This document shows, piece by piece, positions 44,700-55,040 of a stretch of DNA of 64,000 nucleotides. A model generated the notes under the pieces. That model saw only the letters and a list, made by a program, of their open reading frames with translations. It searched no databases and had not been told where the DNA came from. Position 1 is the stretch's first letter, and the number at the start of each line of letters is the position of its first letter. Position numbers and translations under genes: made by a program. Origin of the DNA: Rhodopirellula baltica (lineage in GTDB: Bacteria > Planctomycetota > Planctomycetia > Pirellulales > Pirellulaceae); the NCBI GenBank assembly GCA_002901265.1, contig PPHI01000024.1, positions 1 through 64,000 on the forward strand, read 5' to 3'.

Positions 44700-47600
44700 T
44701 CAGTCACAGCACAAGCCATCAACCAAACGAAGTAGCTTGTTCGCATCGATCGGCTTGCTGAGGTAATCATCGCAACCGCTGGCAATGCAGCGGTTCGAGT
44801 CTCCATCCATCGCTTCGGCGGTAACTGCGATGATGGGGCCGGTAAAGTCCATTCGCCGCAATCGCGAAGCCGTTCTATAGCCATCAAGACGTGGCATTTG
44901 CATATCCAAGATGATGCAATCGATAATCTCGTCCGCTTTCAATGCCTCTTCATAGCGATCGATCGCGTCGAGTCCGTCGACGCCTCCACGACGGTAGCAC
45001 CTGCCTTGGTCAGGATCCGTTTGCTCAGCAGCCGAATATCGGGGCGGTCATCGACCACCAGGATGTGTTTATCCAGGCGAATGTTGGCGATCGAGTACTC
45101 ACTTCGCTCTTGGATAGAATTTTTCACGGGGCTGACCATTGCAACGCCTGGTAGCGGCGGCGCTTTGACCTGGAACACAAATGTGCTGCCTTCGCCGATT
45201 TTGCTTTCGCAAGAAATCTCACCACCAAGAATATTGGCGAGTCGTTGACTGATCGCCAGTCCCAGCCCTGTGCCACCGAATTGACGATTAATTCGAGCAT
45301 CGCCTTGCGTAAACGGCTGGAAAAGCAGTTGTTGTTGCTTTTGCGTCATGCCGATCCCGGTATCGGAAACTTCGAATTGAAGGAAACCGTCTTCGTCGTC
45401 GACGTAGCGAACGGTCACGGTGACGCCGCCCTGCTTGGTGAATTTGATCGCGTTGCCGATCAAGTTGATCAGGATTTGTTTAAGCCGTTTGGGATCGGTT
45501 CGAATCACTTCGGGCATCAAGCCGTCGTAGGCGACGTTGAGGTCCAGTTGATTCTCCGCCGCGCGAACGCTCATGATCGATTGCACGTCGGCGACTAAGC
45601 TGGCCGGTTCGAAACGTTGGCGAGTGATTTCGATCTTACCGGCTTCGATTTTGGATAGGTCGAGGATGTCGTTGATGATTTCCAGAAGGTAGTAACCATT
45701 GCGGCGGATCGTGCTGAGGTGTTCATCACGTTCACGACCATCGGTGGAAGCCTGTGCCAGTTCCGTGTAACCCAAGATGGCTGTCATTGGGGTTCGGATC
45801 TCGTGGCTCATATTGGCCAGGAAAGCGCTTTTTGACACGTTGGCTTCTTCGGCCTGCCGACGCGCTTCGTCCAATTTGATCTCGGTTTGTTTTCGATCGG
45901 TGATGTCAAGTTCCACACCGATCAGTTGCAACGGTGAGTCATCATCGTCGATGCTGACATGTGCAAGCGCTAAGATCCAGTGGATCGAATCGTTCCGTAC
46001 GACTCGGTATTCTTCTTGGAATGCGGTGCGGTCTTCCAGGCAAGCGCAGAGTTTCTTTTCGACGCGATCGCGGTCTTCAGGATGGATGCTTTCGATAAAG
46101 GAGGCCAGCGAGTTGCTCGGTTGGGAGGTGAGCTTTCCACCGAAGTCGCCACTGGTGTCGCTGGAGAACCAGCGGTCCTCACCGACATTCCATTGCCACA
46201 GTTTCAAATTTGCGGCGTTTAACGCCAGCCTTAAGCGTTGTTCGCTCTTGCGAATCTCCGACTGTTGCACAATGGAGTCGGTGACGTCTTGACCGGTGGC
46301 GACAACGAATTGGACTTCACCGTCATCACCGATGGCAGGTTGGTAAATGAAATCCGCGTAGCGTAGGTCCCCCCTGGGACCATTGAACGGCAGTACTTCG
46401 CGGTACGTCTTTCCCGCCAAAGCGTCTTGAAAGTGTTGGTGCAGTTTGGCTTGCGATTCGGGTTGTCCCGACCACCACGACGAATTCCAGAACGGAGTTC
46501 CGATCTCTTTGTCGCGTTCGATTTCGAAGGGGATGGTGGCGGCGTCGTTGAGGTCGACCAAGCGGCCGTCCAAATCGATGACGAACGTGTAAAAGAAGCT
46601 TTGGTCAAACAGAACACGCAGCTTGCTTTCGGCAGATTGGATTTGTTTGAGTGCTTCAGCAAGCTTTTGTGTCTCACGGAGCAAATAAACTTGGTTTTCT
46701 TTCAACCGTTGCTCGTATCGCTTTCGATGGGTGACATCGGTTGCCAATACGTACACGCCAATCTGATTTTCGTCGGGGTCGACTTCGGGGATGAAGATCA
46801 CATCCTTGATCGTTTGGTCGAGCTCGTTCGGAAGTGTCAGTTCGAATTTGCATCGCTCACCGGCAAGCGAGCGGAGCAAATGGGACTGAAGTGATCGATA
46901 GACGTCTTCACCAAGGAGTTCGTACACCGAAACACCAATCGCTCGATCAGGTTCATAGTCGAACTGGGCCGCGAAGGCTTCATTGGCGAACTGAATTTTT
47001 TCCTCTTGATCAATCAACGCGATCAATGCGGGCATCGCGTCAGTAACCGAACGTAGTTGTCTGCTTTTCGCTTTGAGACGACGTTCGGTACGTTTTTGAT
47101 CGGTAATATCCATGATGGCACCGATCAGTAACGTCGGATTGCCGTTGCCGTCGCGTTCGACCGAACCGTCACCGCAGATCCAAAGCCATTTGCCAGTCTG
47201 ATGACGCATCCGGCATTCGATGTGATAGTCATCGCAGCGTCCGACAAACGTCTTTTGGATTTCGCGTTCGACCTTATCGATGTCGTCGCTATGAATGAAG
47301 TCTTTGAACGCGCTGAACGTGTCGTCAAATTCGTCGCGTTTGTATCCGAGAAGTTGGTAAAGCGAATCAGAGAGTGTGACCGTGTCAGTGTTGACGTCCC
47401 ACTTCCACGTTCCCAATCCGCCGGCGGTCAAAGCAATTTCGACTTCGCGCCTGGATCTGGCCAAGGACCGCTCAAGCTGCCTTCGTTCGGTGGCATCCCA
47501 GGCGACACCGATTAGGCTTGTCTTGCCTTCGGCATCTTGGATGCATTTCCCACGCATGACGACCCAGGAAACTCGTTTCGGGTCCCTGCGGACACGAAAT

Positions 47601-48220
47601 TCTGCGTTGTATTCGGTGCCGTCATTGCATGCCGTTGTGATTCGTTTTCGAACCTCTGCCGCGTCATTGTCGTGGATTTGCCCAAACAGTTGCTCACCCC
47701 GGCTCAGCGTCCCAGACGGTTTGCCGAACAATGCGCAGAAGACTTCGCTGGCAATCAGTTGGTCGGTTTCTGGATCAAGTTCGAAGACACCCAGACTGGA
47801 CGCTTGCGTTGCGAGGGCAAGACGCCGTCGTTTGTCTTCCACCGTCCGGCGAAGCGAATCGACTTGAGTGACATCTTCGAAGGTGATCAGGAAACGCGCA
47901 TCGTCTGGGTTATCGATTGCAAGCGGCTGCACGAGTACCTGCAGATGTCGACGAGAACGACCATCATGCCAAGCGCCATTGGCACCGGATTGGATTCCCG
48001 ATTTGAGTGTTGTCGCGACCGGCTTCATCAAGATCGCGAGCACATCGCGGCGAAGCGAGTCGGAAAGCGGTTGGCCAACGATCGTTTGACTCGTGAACCC
48101 ATCAAACTTTCCGTGGTGATCGACAATCTGCATCGACGATGTGATTACGACTGCCGCTGGGGCAAACTGTTGCAGCAAAGTCTGCCGCATTAGCTCCCCG
48201 CTATCGCCATCACGCTTCAT
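44700..48220 (-). CDS. Hybrid histidine kinase with six PAS domains, frame interrupted
   Basis: Reading the two frames together gives about 1173 residues. Domains: six PAS modules (~10-125, 145-260, 265-385, 395-510, 525-645, 660-780), HisKA with His ~806 (NMSHEIRTPM), HATPase (N box LIGNAIKFT, G boxes SDTGIGM and GTGLGLAI), then a receiver (ILVVDDRPDIR, phospho-Asp in ILDMQMPRLDG, Lys in YLSKPI). The frame breaks near 44978: the first frame goes on into an unrelated tail and stops at 44939, while the receiver continues in the next frame. Adding one base at the break restores the receiver consensus EASDGLDAI. Either a real lesion that removes the phospho-Asp, or a sequencing error. Confidence 0.85.
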
Positions 48221-48367
48221 CGAATTTTGTTTTTACCACGGGGAAAACGGATGCCAACGACGATTCGTCAGCCAGCAATCCAGTTGATTGACAGAGGCTC
48301 GGTCGTATGGCAGTGGCCCTGAACTGGGCGAAGCACGCCTAACAATAACACTTACTTTAAAGCAGGT

Positions 48368-48402
48368 CGAACGAGATGGCCACCTAGGGGAACTCTCGTT
48401 CG
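48368..48402 (-). terminator. Hairpin after AI-2E transporter 2
   Basis: Perfect 9-bp stem CGAACGAGA/TCTCGTTCG with a 17-nt loop, 10 bp past the 48412 stop. No T-run follows on the minus strand, so its role (terminator or mRNA stabiliser) is open. Confidence 0.5.
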
Positions 48403-48411
48403 GTGTGACAC

Positions 48412-49605
48412 CTAACAATCCGGGTTCACTTTCAGCCCGATGGCCAAGCCCGGATCGGGCGTCTGTTTACTGTTCGCAGTTTCGTCGGACTGCCGTTTTC
48501 CTCCCAAGAACTCTGCGATGCCTTTGGAACATTCGTAGTGCTCGCTCGCCATCCGAATCGCGATCAAGATTGGGACGGACAGTAAGACCCCTGCCAGCCC
48601 CCACATCCAACCCCAAAAGACGGTGGCGATAAAGACCAACACTGGGTTCATCTGCATCGATCGTCCCAAAATCGTCGGGGTGATGAATTGCCCCTCAATC
48701 GTGGTTAGCGTTAGGAACGTCGAAGTGATCACGATTGCGTAGTAGAACGGCTCGAAGGTCAACAGCGCGACGACAAACAAGATCGTCGCACCGGCAAACG
48801 CGCCGAGAACTGGTACGAAGTTGAACACGCATGCCATGACTCCCCAAAGCAAAGGTGACGGCATACCGAGCAACCACATCGCGACCGAGACGCACAGACC
48901 CAGTGTGATGTTGATGACGGTGACCTGTGTTAAATAGAGGCTGAGTCCATCCTGGACCCCATCGATGGCCGCGAAAAAGTTTCGTTTTGTCCTAAAGTCT
49001 GGCAACGAATGCAGCATGCTTCGGATCAGTTCGTCCCCAAACGCCAACAAGAAATACAGCAGTACCGCCGAAACAATTACCAGTGAGACGACATTGCCCG
49101 TGCCACTGATAAACGTCAGGTTGGCATTCCAGTTTGGCTGCTTGATTTCGACCGGAACGGGTTTTTCGGCAGCCTCTTCGCGTTCGGCTTCTGCGGTGAA
49201 TTCGGTTGTCGCCTGATTGACCGCATCGAGCTTGTCAAAGACGAATCCCAGTCGTTTTTTGACGTTTTGGATATACTCGGGGGTCTGAACCAACGTCTGA
49301 CGGGCTGGCTCCATCACCAGGTAGCTCGGGACAACGATTAACACTAAGCTGCCACCGAGGATAAGTCCTGACGCTACGGATGAAGGGATGCCGAGATGTC
49401 GGCCGCGGCGCACGAGTGGTCGCAGCGTTAAATAGGCAAACACCGAAATCAATATCGGGATCACCAATGAACGCGCGAAATACAGCGCGTACAGAACGAG
49501 CATCCACGCGCAAACGATGTTCGCTTTGCTACTCAATTGCCGCTGCAAGAGTGACGTTGCCGAATCAGTTGGTTCGGTGGAGTTGTGGGGCGATTGGGCA
49601 GGCAT
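48412..49605 (-). CDS. AI-2E family transporter (PerM-like) 2
   Basis: A 397-residue membrane protein, more typical in length than the copy at 31999. Spans begin at residue ~31 (VCAWMLVLYALYFARSLVIP); the loop at ~110-165 is charged (TEFTAEAEREEAAEKPVPVE); the conserved C-terminal region reads FVPVLGAFAGATILF, then TIEGQFITPTILGRSM and GLAGVLLSVPILIAI. It starts 7 bp after the upstream UbiB-like gene stops, so the two form an operon. Confidence 0.85.
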   Translation of the reverse strand: MPAQSPHNSTEPTDSATSLLQRQLSSKANIVCAWMLVLYALYFARSLVIPILISVFAYLTLRPLVRRGRHLGIPSSVASGLILGGSLVLIVVPSYLVMEPARQTLVQTPEYIQNVKKRLGFVFDKLDAVNQATTEFTAEAEREEAAEKPVPVEIKQPNWNANLTFISGTGNVVSLVIVSAVLLYFLLAFGDELIRSMLHSLPDFRTKRNFFAAIDGVQDGLSLYLTQVTVINITLGLCVSVAMWLLGMPSPLLWGVMACVFNFVPVLGAFAGATILFVVALLTFEPFYYAIVITSTFLTLTTIEGQFITPTILGRSMQMNPVLVFIATVFWGWMWGLAGVLLSVPILIAIRMASEHYECSKGIAEFLGGKRQSDETANSKQTPDPGLAIGLKVNPDC

Positions 49606-49612
49606 CTTCTAA

Positions 49613-51307
49613 TCACTTCCTGTTGTCAGCAAAGGTCGCTTGGTAAACCAGAACACACCCAATCAAAAACGAAAGCAGAAACATCAGCGTCGCCAACGCG
49701 GGGTAGCCAAACAGCATCCACTCGGACTCCAACTGCATGATGATCGAGGCACCGATAATCATTGAGGCGACGATCAGTCCAGAAGTGATTCGGTTGGCGA
49801 TTTTGTGGACGCCGCTAATCAAGGTTGCTTCATCAATCGCGTCGACGTTGATTCGCAATTGATTTTCGCTCAGCAGTCTCGTGATTCGGTTGATCCGTTC
49901 AGGCAGGTTGGATGCCAGTTCGGCTGATTCAAGTAGCGCCGCAGCGACCCTTCCCGGTTTCGTCTGTTCCCTCGCACGGCTCATCAAAAGTGCTGCGGTC
50001 CGTGATCGGATCATTTGGTGAATATCAAAGTCGGGATTTAGCATGTGAAGGGTCGTTTCCAACTGCAAAAACGCTTTGCTGAGCAGGATTAACTCGAATG
50101 GCATGGTCAGTCCACATTCACCGGCAACTGCCATGAAGCGAACGAGCGTGTGTCCGACCGACATTGATTCGAATCGTCCAGTGGAGGACGCCACAATCCG
50201 AGCGCCTTCGACCCGGAAGCGTTCGGCATCGAATTCTTCATCAGCGTGTCCGATTTCCTGAGCCAACGCGGCCGCACGCTCGCCTTCTTGTTCTCCGAAC
50301 GCGAGTAGAAGTGCAGCCAGTTTGCGGCGCATCATCGGAGGCAATTCGATAACCATCCCCGCATCAATCAAGGCAAGATCGGCGCGTTCCAAACACCGTC
50401 GCGTGGCCGAATGTTCCTCTGAGCGTTCCTCGGCTCGCGAGTTCAACAGAATGAGGTTGCCCGGATGAGGGTCTGCGTGGAAAACGCCATCAATCAGGAT
50501 CTGTTGCAGGTAGGCGTTGACCAAGTCTTTCGCGATGCGTTCGCAATTGCGTTCGAGCAGTACAGACCCATTTGCATCTTTTATCGGAACGCCAGAAACG
50601 TACTCCATTACCAATACGTCTTCGGCCACTAGCTGTGGTACGGGACGCGGAATGCAGAGCGTTGGATAGTCGGCGAGGTTTTCGCCCAACGTGATCAAGT
50701 GATCTGCTTCACGCCGGAAATCGAGTTCTGATTCGAACGCATATTCCACCGCTTGGATCAGCATCCCGAAACGAAACTGTCGGCCGACCTTCGTTTCACG
50801 GTCAACCAGCGATGCAATTCGCTTCAAACTGCGAAGTTGTTGTTGGACTTCGCTTTCGATGCCCGGACGACGAACCTTCACGACAACATCTCGACCGTCT
50901 CTTAATTTAGCCCGGTGGACTTGACCAAGCGACGCGGATGCTAAAGGGCGCTCATCGATACTGGCGAACAGTTGAGTTGGTTTGGCGTCAAACCGGCTGG
51001 AAATGATTGATTCAATCTTTTCCCATGTGAGCGGTTTGACATTGTCTTGAAGACGGCTGAGTGCCCGGATGTATTGACGCGGAACCAAGTCATCGCGTGT
51101 GCTGATGATTTGTGCCAGCTTAATATAGGCACACCCCAGTCCTTCGATGTCCTCGGCAAGCTCTTCCGCAGACCGGTAGGCGTCCGCGTCGTGATCATCG
51201 TGTCGACGCAATCCAAGGTGCCGAGCCACATCCGCAAACCCGTGTTTGAAAAGCAATGATGTGAGCGCAGCGTATTGTCGTCCGTTTTGCGTCAGAAGGT
51301 GAATCAT
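49613..51307 (-). CDS. ABC1/UbiB family atypical kinase
   Basis: A 564-residue protein of the ABC1/AarF/UbiB family (ubiquinone-related atypical kinase or ATPase). KxGQ-type motif varies: CAYIKLAQIISTRDDLVP (Ala for Gly). The nucleotide loop is LASASLGQVHRAKL, the catalytic loop GVFHADPHPGNL, and the metal-site motif IDAG in place of IDFG. Two C-terminal membrane spans (LIVASMIIGASIIMQL, LATLMFLLSFLIGCVLVYQA) are typical. The partner gene is an AI-2E transporter 7 bp downstream. The real substrate is unknown. Confidence 0.88.
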   Translation of the reverse strand: MIHLLTQNGRQYAALTSLLFKHGFADVARHLGLRRHDDHDADAYRSAEELAEDIEGLGCAYIKLAQIISTRDDLVPRQYIRALSRLQDNVKPLTWEKIESIISSRFDAKPTQLFASIDERPLASASLGQVHRAKLRDGRDVVVKVRRPGIESEVQQQLRSLKRIASLVDRETKVGRQFRFGMLIQAVEYAFESELDFRREADHLITLGENLADYPTLCIPRPVPQLVAEDVLVMEYVSGVPIKDANGSVLLERNCERIAKDLVNAYLQQILIDGVFHADPHPGNLILLNSRAEERSEEHSATRRCLERADLALIDAGMVIELPPMMRRKLAALLLAFGEQEGERAAALAQEIGHADEEFDAERFRVEGARIVASSTGRFESMSVGHTLVRFMAVAGECGLTMPFELILLSKAFLQLETTLHMLNPDFDIHQMIRSRTAALLMSRAREQTKPGRVAAALLESAELASNLPERINRITRLLSENQLRINVDAIDEATLISGVHKIANRITSGLIVASMIIGASIIMQLESEWMLFGYPALATLMFLLSFLIGCVLVYQATFADNRK

Positions 51308-51500
51308 CGTCGTTTGCTTGGTGGCGATCCAGCCGGCGAGATTCGACGGCGACTGAGTTAGTTAGTCATTTAAGTAAAGCAACGTTCGCACGCCGCGAGC
51401 CGCATGTTTGAACTCTCTCAAATGCTGTGCCTGATGGCCAGCAATGAGAAAGAACGTGACGACTCGCCAGTGTGCAGACGGTGCGTTGATCGTGCCGTGC

Positions 51501-51665
51501 TTAGACGGCAGGGCGACGTCCCATGATCAGGCTGACGATGAACAAGACCAAGAAGACGAAGAACAAGATCTTCGCGATCCCAGCTGCACCAGCAGCAAGC
51601 CCACCAAATCCAAAAACAGCGGCGATCAGAGCGACGACGAAAAAGACAGCGGCCCAGTAAAGCAT
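51501..51665 (-). CDS. DUF1328 small membrane protein
   Basis: A 54-residue protein from ATG 51665 with a GAGGAAT ribosome-binding site. Two spans ([20 protein letters not shown] and [18 protein letters not shown]) and the DUF1328/YtjA pattern [19 protein letters not shown]. The longer frame reading in from 51920 is not protein-like. Confidence 0.85.
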   Translation of the reverse strand: MLYWAAVFFVVALIAAVFGFGGLAAGAAGIAKILFFVFLVLFIVSLIMGRRPAV

Positions 51666-52162
51666 GGTATTCCTCAAAGGGGTTGGAGAGCTCCTGGCCC
51701 AACTGTGGTGTTCACAACGTTTTAAAGCCGGGAGAGGATGGCCTTTCGGCCGAACGGGAGATCCCCTTTCGCAAACCCCGGGCCAATGAGCAGACCATTT
51801 TTCAGATTGAATCCAAGATGCCACGATTTGCCGCCTCGATGCGTTGTCAATGGTCGATCTGCGACCAGGCTGCTCGGGAAGGTTGAGGAACGCCGATCGT
51901 TGTTGAACCAGTCTTTGCAATCCGACTCAGTTGGCTCGCGAGCGGGCCATTTGGATTTGATGGTAAACCGAACAGCCGGTGAGACTTCATTGGGCAATTG
52001 GAGCGATCAGGCAGCAAAACAGGAGCTCAAACGCATCGAGCCAAGTCACAGCGGAAATGTTGGGTCGGCAATGAGGGCGGAGATTCCCAAACATGTACTG
52101 CCCTTCGCTTAATGGCATGCGATATGCGTGCAGTCGAATTCCCACAAATGAGCGGAGATTCG
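51666..52162. other. Intergenic region without recognised gene
   Basis: 497 bp between the divergent DUF1328 and receiver genes. A plus-strand 124-codon frame (51738-52112) and a minus-strand 91-codon frame (51722-51997) overlap here, but neither has a domain or a good start. I see no hairpin or RNA gene. Confidence 0.45.
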
Positions 52163-52627
52163 ATGAGTCGAAACAGAGTCAACAAGCATTGCCCGGAAGA
52201 TCAACGGCCAGCACGTGTGCTGGTTGTTGATGATTTGCCGGCAAGCCGGTTGCTTTTGTATCGCGTCTTCTCCGCGCTCAAATACGATGTCTCGCTTGCC
52301 GCTGATGGCGAGGAAGCATGGTACCTCATGGTATCGCGACAGCCTTTCGATATCGTGCTCACAGACCTTGAGATGCCTGCGCTAGACGGCTTGCAGCTGG
52401 CGCAGAGGATTCGAAAGAGCGGGCGGGACGAGATTCGAGACCGTCCGGTGATCATCCACAGCTCAACCGATCCGGCGCAACTCCGAGATCCGATTGCCGC
52501 TGATCCACTAACGTTCTGTTTGCCGAAGCCGCTTGAGGTGGGGCGGTTGAAAGAAACGCTGGTGAAAATTCAGGAAGCGGTTTCCGGTGCGGCCGACTCC
52601 ACTTCCATCAAGCTGCCGCCGTTCTAG
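52163..52627 (+). CDS. Stand-alone response-regulator receiver
   Basis: A 154-residue protein. The ATG at 52163 is preferred for GGAG 6 bp ahead; ATGs at 52112, 52124 and 52148 are possible. The receiver domain (~15-135) is intact: VLVVDDLPASR, phospho-Asp in VLTDLEMPALDG, a Ser at the switch position in IIHSST and Lys in LPKPL. No output domain. A CheY-like phospho-relay role is likely; no kinase lies next to it. Confidence 0.88.
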   Translation: MSRNRVNKHCPEDQRPARVLVVDDLPASRLLLYRVFSALKYDVSLAADGEEAWYLMVSRQPFDIVLTDLEMPALDGLQLAQRIRKSGRDEIRDRPVIIHSSTDPAQLRDPIAADPLTFCLPKPLEVGRLKETLVKIQEAVSGAADSTSIKLPPF

Positions 52628-52712
52628 GTCACAAATAAATCTCGCCCCCAGCGACGTGCGAAGCAGAGTGAGTGAAATAGTTTGTTAGGGCGGGCGTGGG
52701 TTTGAAACGCCA

Positions 52713-52788
52713 GTCGCCACCAATTCGAAGGTGGTGACGACCGGCACGTCGCGGCAGAACGCGGCATTGGCTGCGCCAATCGTCTGCC
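52713..52788. terminator. Two hairpins between convergent genes
   Basis: GTCGCCACC/GGTGGTGAC (52713-52738, one G-T pair) and the nested GGCAGA...ATTGGC-TGC-GCCAAT...TCTGCC (52753-52788). They lie between the receiver stop and the PNPOx stop and may end transcription from both sides. No T-runs. Confidence 0.35.
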
Positions 52789-52823
52789 GCCGAGCGACTT
52801 GTTAAGTACCCTCGGGCCGATAG

Positions 52824-53306
52824 TTACAACGTCACGGCCGCGTTGAGCGAGTCGTCGGGCGTGGGGCGTTCGCCCTGCACGTACGCCTTTCCGGCTTTGA
52901 GCAAATACTTGACACCTTGAAAGCCTGAATTGTCCCAGTATTCGCCACGGACCGGGTCTACGCGGAGCAACACAATTGATGGGTCTGACTTGCCCGCAGG
53001 GAACCAGACCTTGAACGCTTCGTTCCAGATCTCGTCGATTTTTTGCCGATCTTCGACGGCCTGGCATTTACCGGTGAGCGAAACAAATTTGCCGGAGCTT
53101 TGCATGGTCACCGCGACGTCTTGATCAAGCATCAAGTCGGCAATTTTTCCGGAATTGCGGTCGCTTACGAACCACATTGTTCCGTCATCATCGACTTCGG
53201 CGATGGCCATCGGTCGGGAATCCAATTCACCGGAACTCGTCCGAGTGACCAGCATCGCGTTGCGAAAGTCGCCGATGAGTCCGATTAGTTTTTCATGTTT
53301 ATCCAT
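52824..53306 (-). CDS. Pyridoxamine 5'-phosphate oxidase-like flavoprotein (general stress protein 26 type)
   Basis: A 160-residue cytoplasmic protein from ATG 53306. The split beta-barrel pattern is evident: KLIGLIGDFRNAMLVT, then SRPMAIAEVDDDGTMWFVSD and DVAVTMQSSGKFVSLTGKCQ. The late EYWDNSGFQGVKYLLK matches the general-stress-protein-26 group. It should bind FMN or a related flavin; the reaction is not known for most members. Confidence 0.8.
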   Translation of the reverse strand: MDKHEKLIGLIGDFRNAMLVTRTSSGELDSRPMAIAEVDDDGTMWFVSDRNSGKIADLMLDQDVAVTMQSSGKFVSLTGKCQAVEDRQKIDEIWNEAFKVWFPAGKSDPSIVLLRVDPVRGEYWDNSGFQGVKYLLKAGKAYVQGERPTPDDSLNAAVTL

Positions 53307-53450
53307 TGCTCTGTGCCTCTTGTTCGGGGAACGATGCGACGGATCGAAATGTTCTACCGCAGACCCGTCGGTTGACGGGACTAAAGGGTGCAAGCAATGT
53401 GCCAAACAAAGTCAGGCAATTCGCGCGAAACGGTCTCCGCGGCAAAAACC

Positions 53451-54973
53451 TTAGGGTTTTGTGCGAGCGTCCGTCTTCGAAGAAGCCGGCGCGGCACTCT
53501 CAGGGACACGATTGGGGTCGCCGCCCGATCGACTCTCCACGGCTCGCTTGATACCGCGAAGCATGACGGGAAAGACAAAGCCATGGAGTGGATAAACGGA
53601 ATACCAGTACGCCAACCCCATTAGTCCCCGCGGACGAAAACGGGCCGTCATCTCGACCTGTGTCGAATCGGAAGTGATTGGGCGAACCGTAAAGTCCAGT
53701 TCTGCATCGCCGGGCAACCACATTTCGGCCCTGAGTCTGAGTTGCCGATTGAGATCCAATTTGGTCACACGCCAAAAATCCAAGCTTCGCCGTAGTGCAG
53801 TTCGGTAGGGTGTCGGCGCCCACGGCGCAGTCCTGGGCCACCGACCAGTTGATCCATCCAGCCACGCAAGCTCCACAACGGACCGGCGCCCCAGTACCCA
53901 TGCTGGCCACCGATCGATTTGATTTCGGCAAAGGTCGCTTCGAGTGAACCGTTGACTTGGATTTCACGTTTGTCCTGCATTGTCGCGCCGCCGGCCCAAT
54001 CTGGGTCGTGTGGCATCTCACCGGCGGTGGACCACCGGGTCTCGATCAGGCCATCACGGGTACGTCCCACAGCCGCTTCGATCGCTTCCTCAATCCCCAG
54101 GCATTCGCCGGGCATCAGACGCAGCGCATCTTTGTTGCGACAAACGGTTCGATTGCGGAGACCTTCGGCAAGCGGACGCGCGATTCTGCTGTTGACGGGT
54201 GTGACTAATCCGATCCAGAGGCTGCTCAGCTTTGGCGTTAGGACAGGGACCGGCACGATCGTACGACGTCCTAGGCCAAGTTTTGACGCCGTGATCTGCA
54301 TCACATTTTCGTAGGTCATGATGTCTTTGCCACCGATGTCAATCGTTCGGCCAGACGTCTCGGGAACTTGTAAACAAGTCACCAAGTAACGCAACACGTC
54401 GCGAATGGCGATCGGCTGTGTTTCCGTTTTGACCCAGCGAGGGGTAATCATGACCGGCAGTCGCTCGACCAAGTATCGCAAGGTCTCGAACGATGCCGAA
54501 CCTGATCCGACAATCATTGCCGCTCGGAATACGGTCGCTAGCACACGACCACTTTGTAAGATGTCCGCCACTTCGCGTCGGCTGTTCAAGTGGTTCGATA
54601 GGTTCGGCCCCATCTCGCCGAGTCCGCCCAAGTAGATGATGCGTTGGCAGCCCGAACGCTCGGCGGCTTTCAAGAAACACTTTGCGAGCTCGCGATCCCG
54701 CTGTGCATAGCCGCCACCTGCGGACTGCATTGAATGCACTAGGTAATAGGCCGCTTGGCAGTCACCAATCGCTTCGTCCATTTTGGTCGCGTCATCGATT
54801 CCGCCAGCGACCACGCGAAGCTTGGGGCTATTCTGCCATGCAAATTTCGATAATTTGCCGGGGCTGCGCACTAAGCAAGTGACTTCGTATCCCTGTTCCA
54901 ACAGGCGAGCGACAAGACGCCCGCCGACATAGCCGGTCGCTCCGCAAACCAAGATTCGTTGTGGTGTTTCCAT
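53451..54973 (-). CDS. SDR family oxidoreductase with DUF2867, frame interrupted
   Basis: Starts at ATG 54973; reads as one protein only across a frame break near 53783. The Rossmann fold is clear (ILVCGATGYVGGRLVARLLE, then TCLVRSPGKL and a YLVHSM region). The DUF2867 domain starts at GYWGAGPLWSLRGWMDQLVG; the first frame breaks after HYGEA and stops, while LDFWRVTKLDLNRQLRLRAE continues in the next frame. The family consensus (ALDFWRVE) is restored by adding one base. The total would be about 507 residues. Either a real inactivating deletion or a sequencing error. Confidence 0.85.
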
Positions 54974-55040
54974 GACAACATGGAATCGGTTGACGAATTC
55001 CAATCAGTGCGTGTAACTGCTACGTGGACAACGTAGCGTC

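Noticed and set aside
51738-52112. 124-codon frame before the receiver gene
   Set aside because: Composition does not resemble a folded protein and no RBS; an opposite-strand frame of similar quality exists in the same place.
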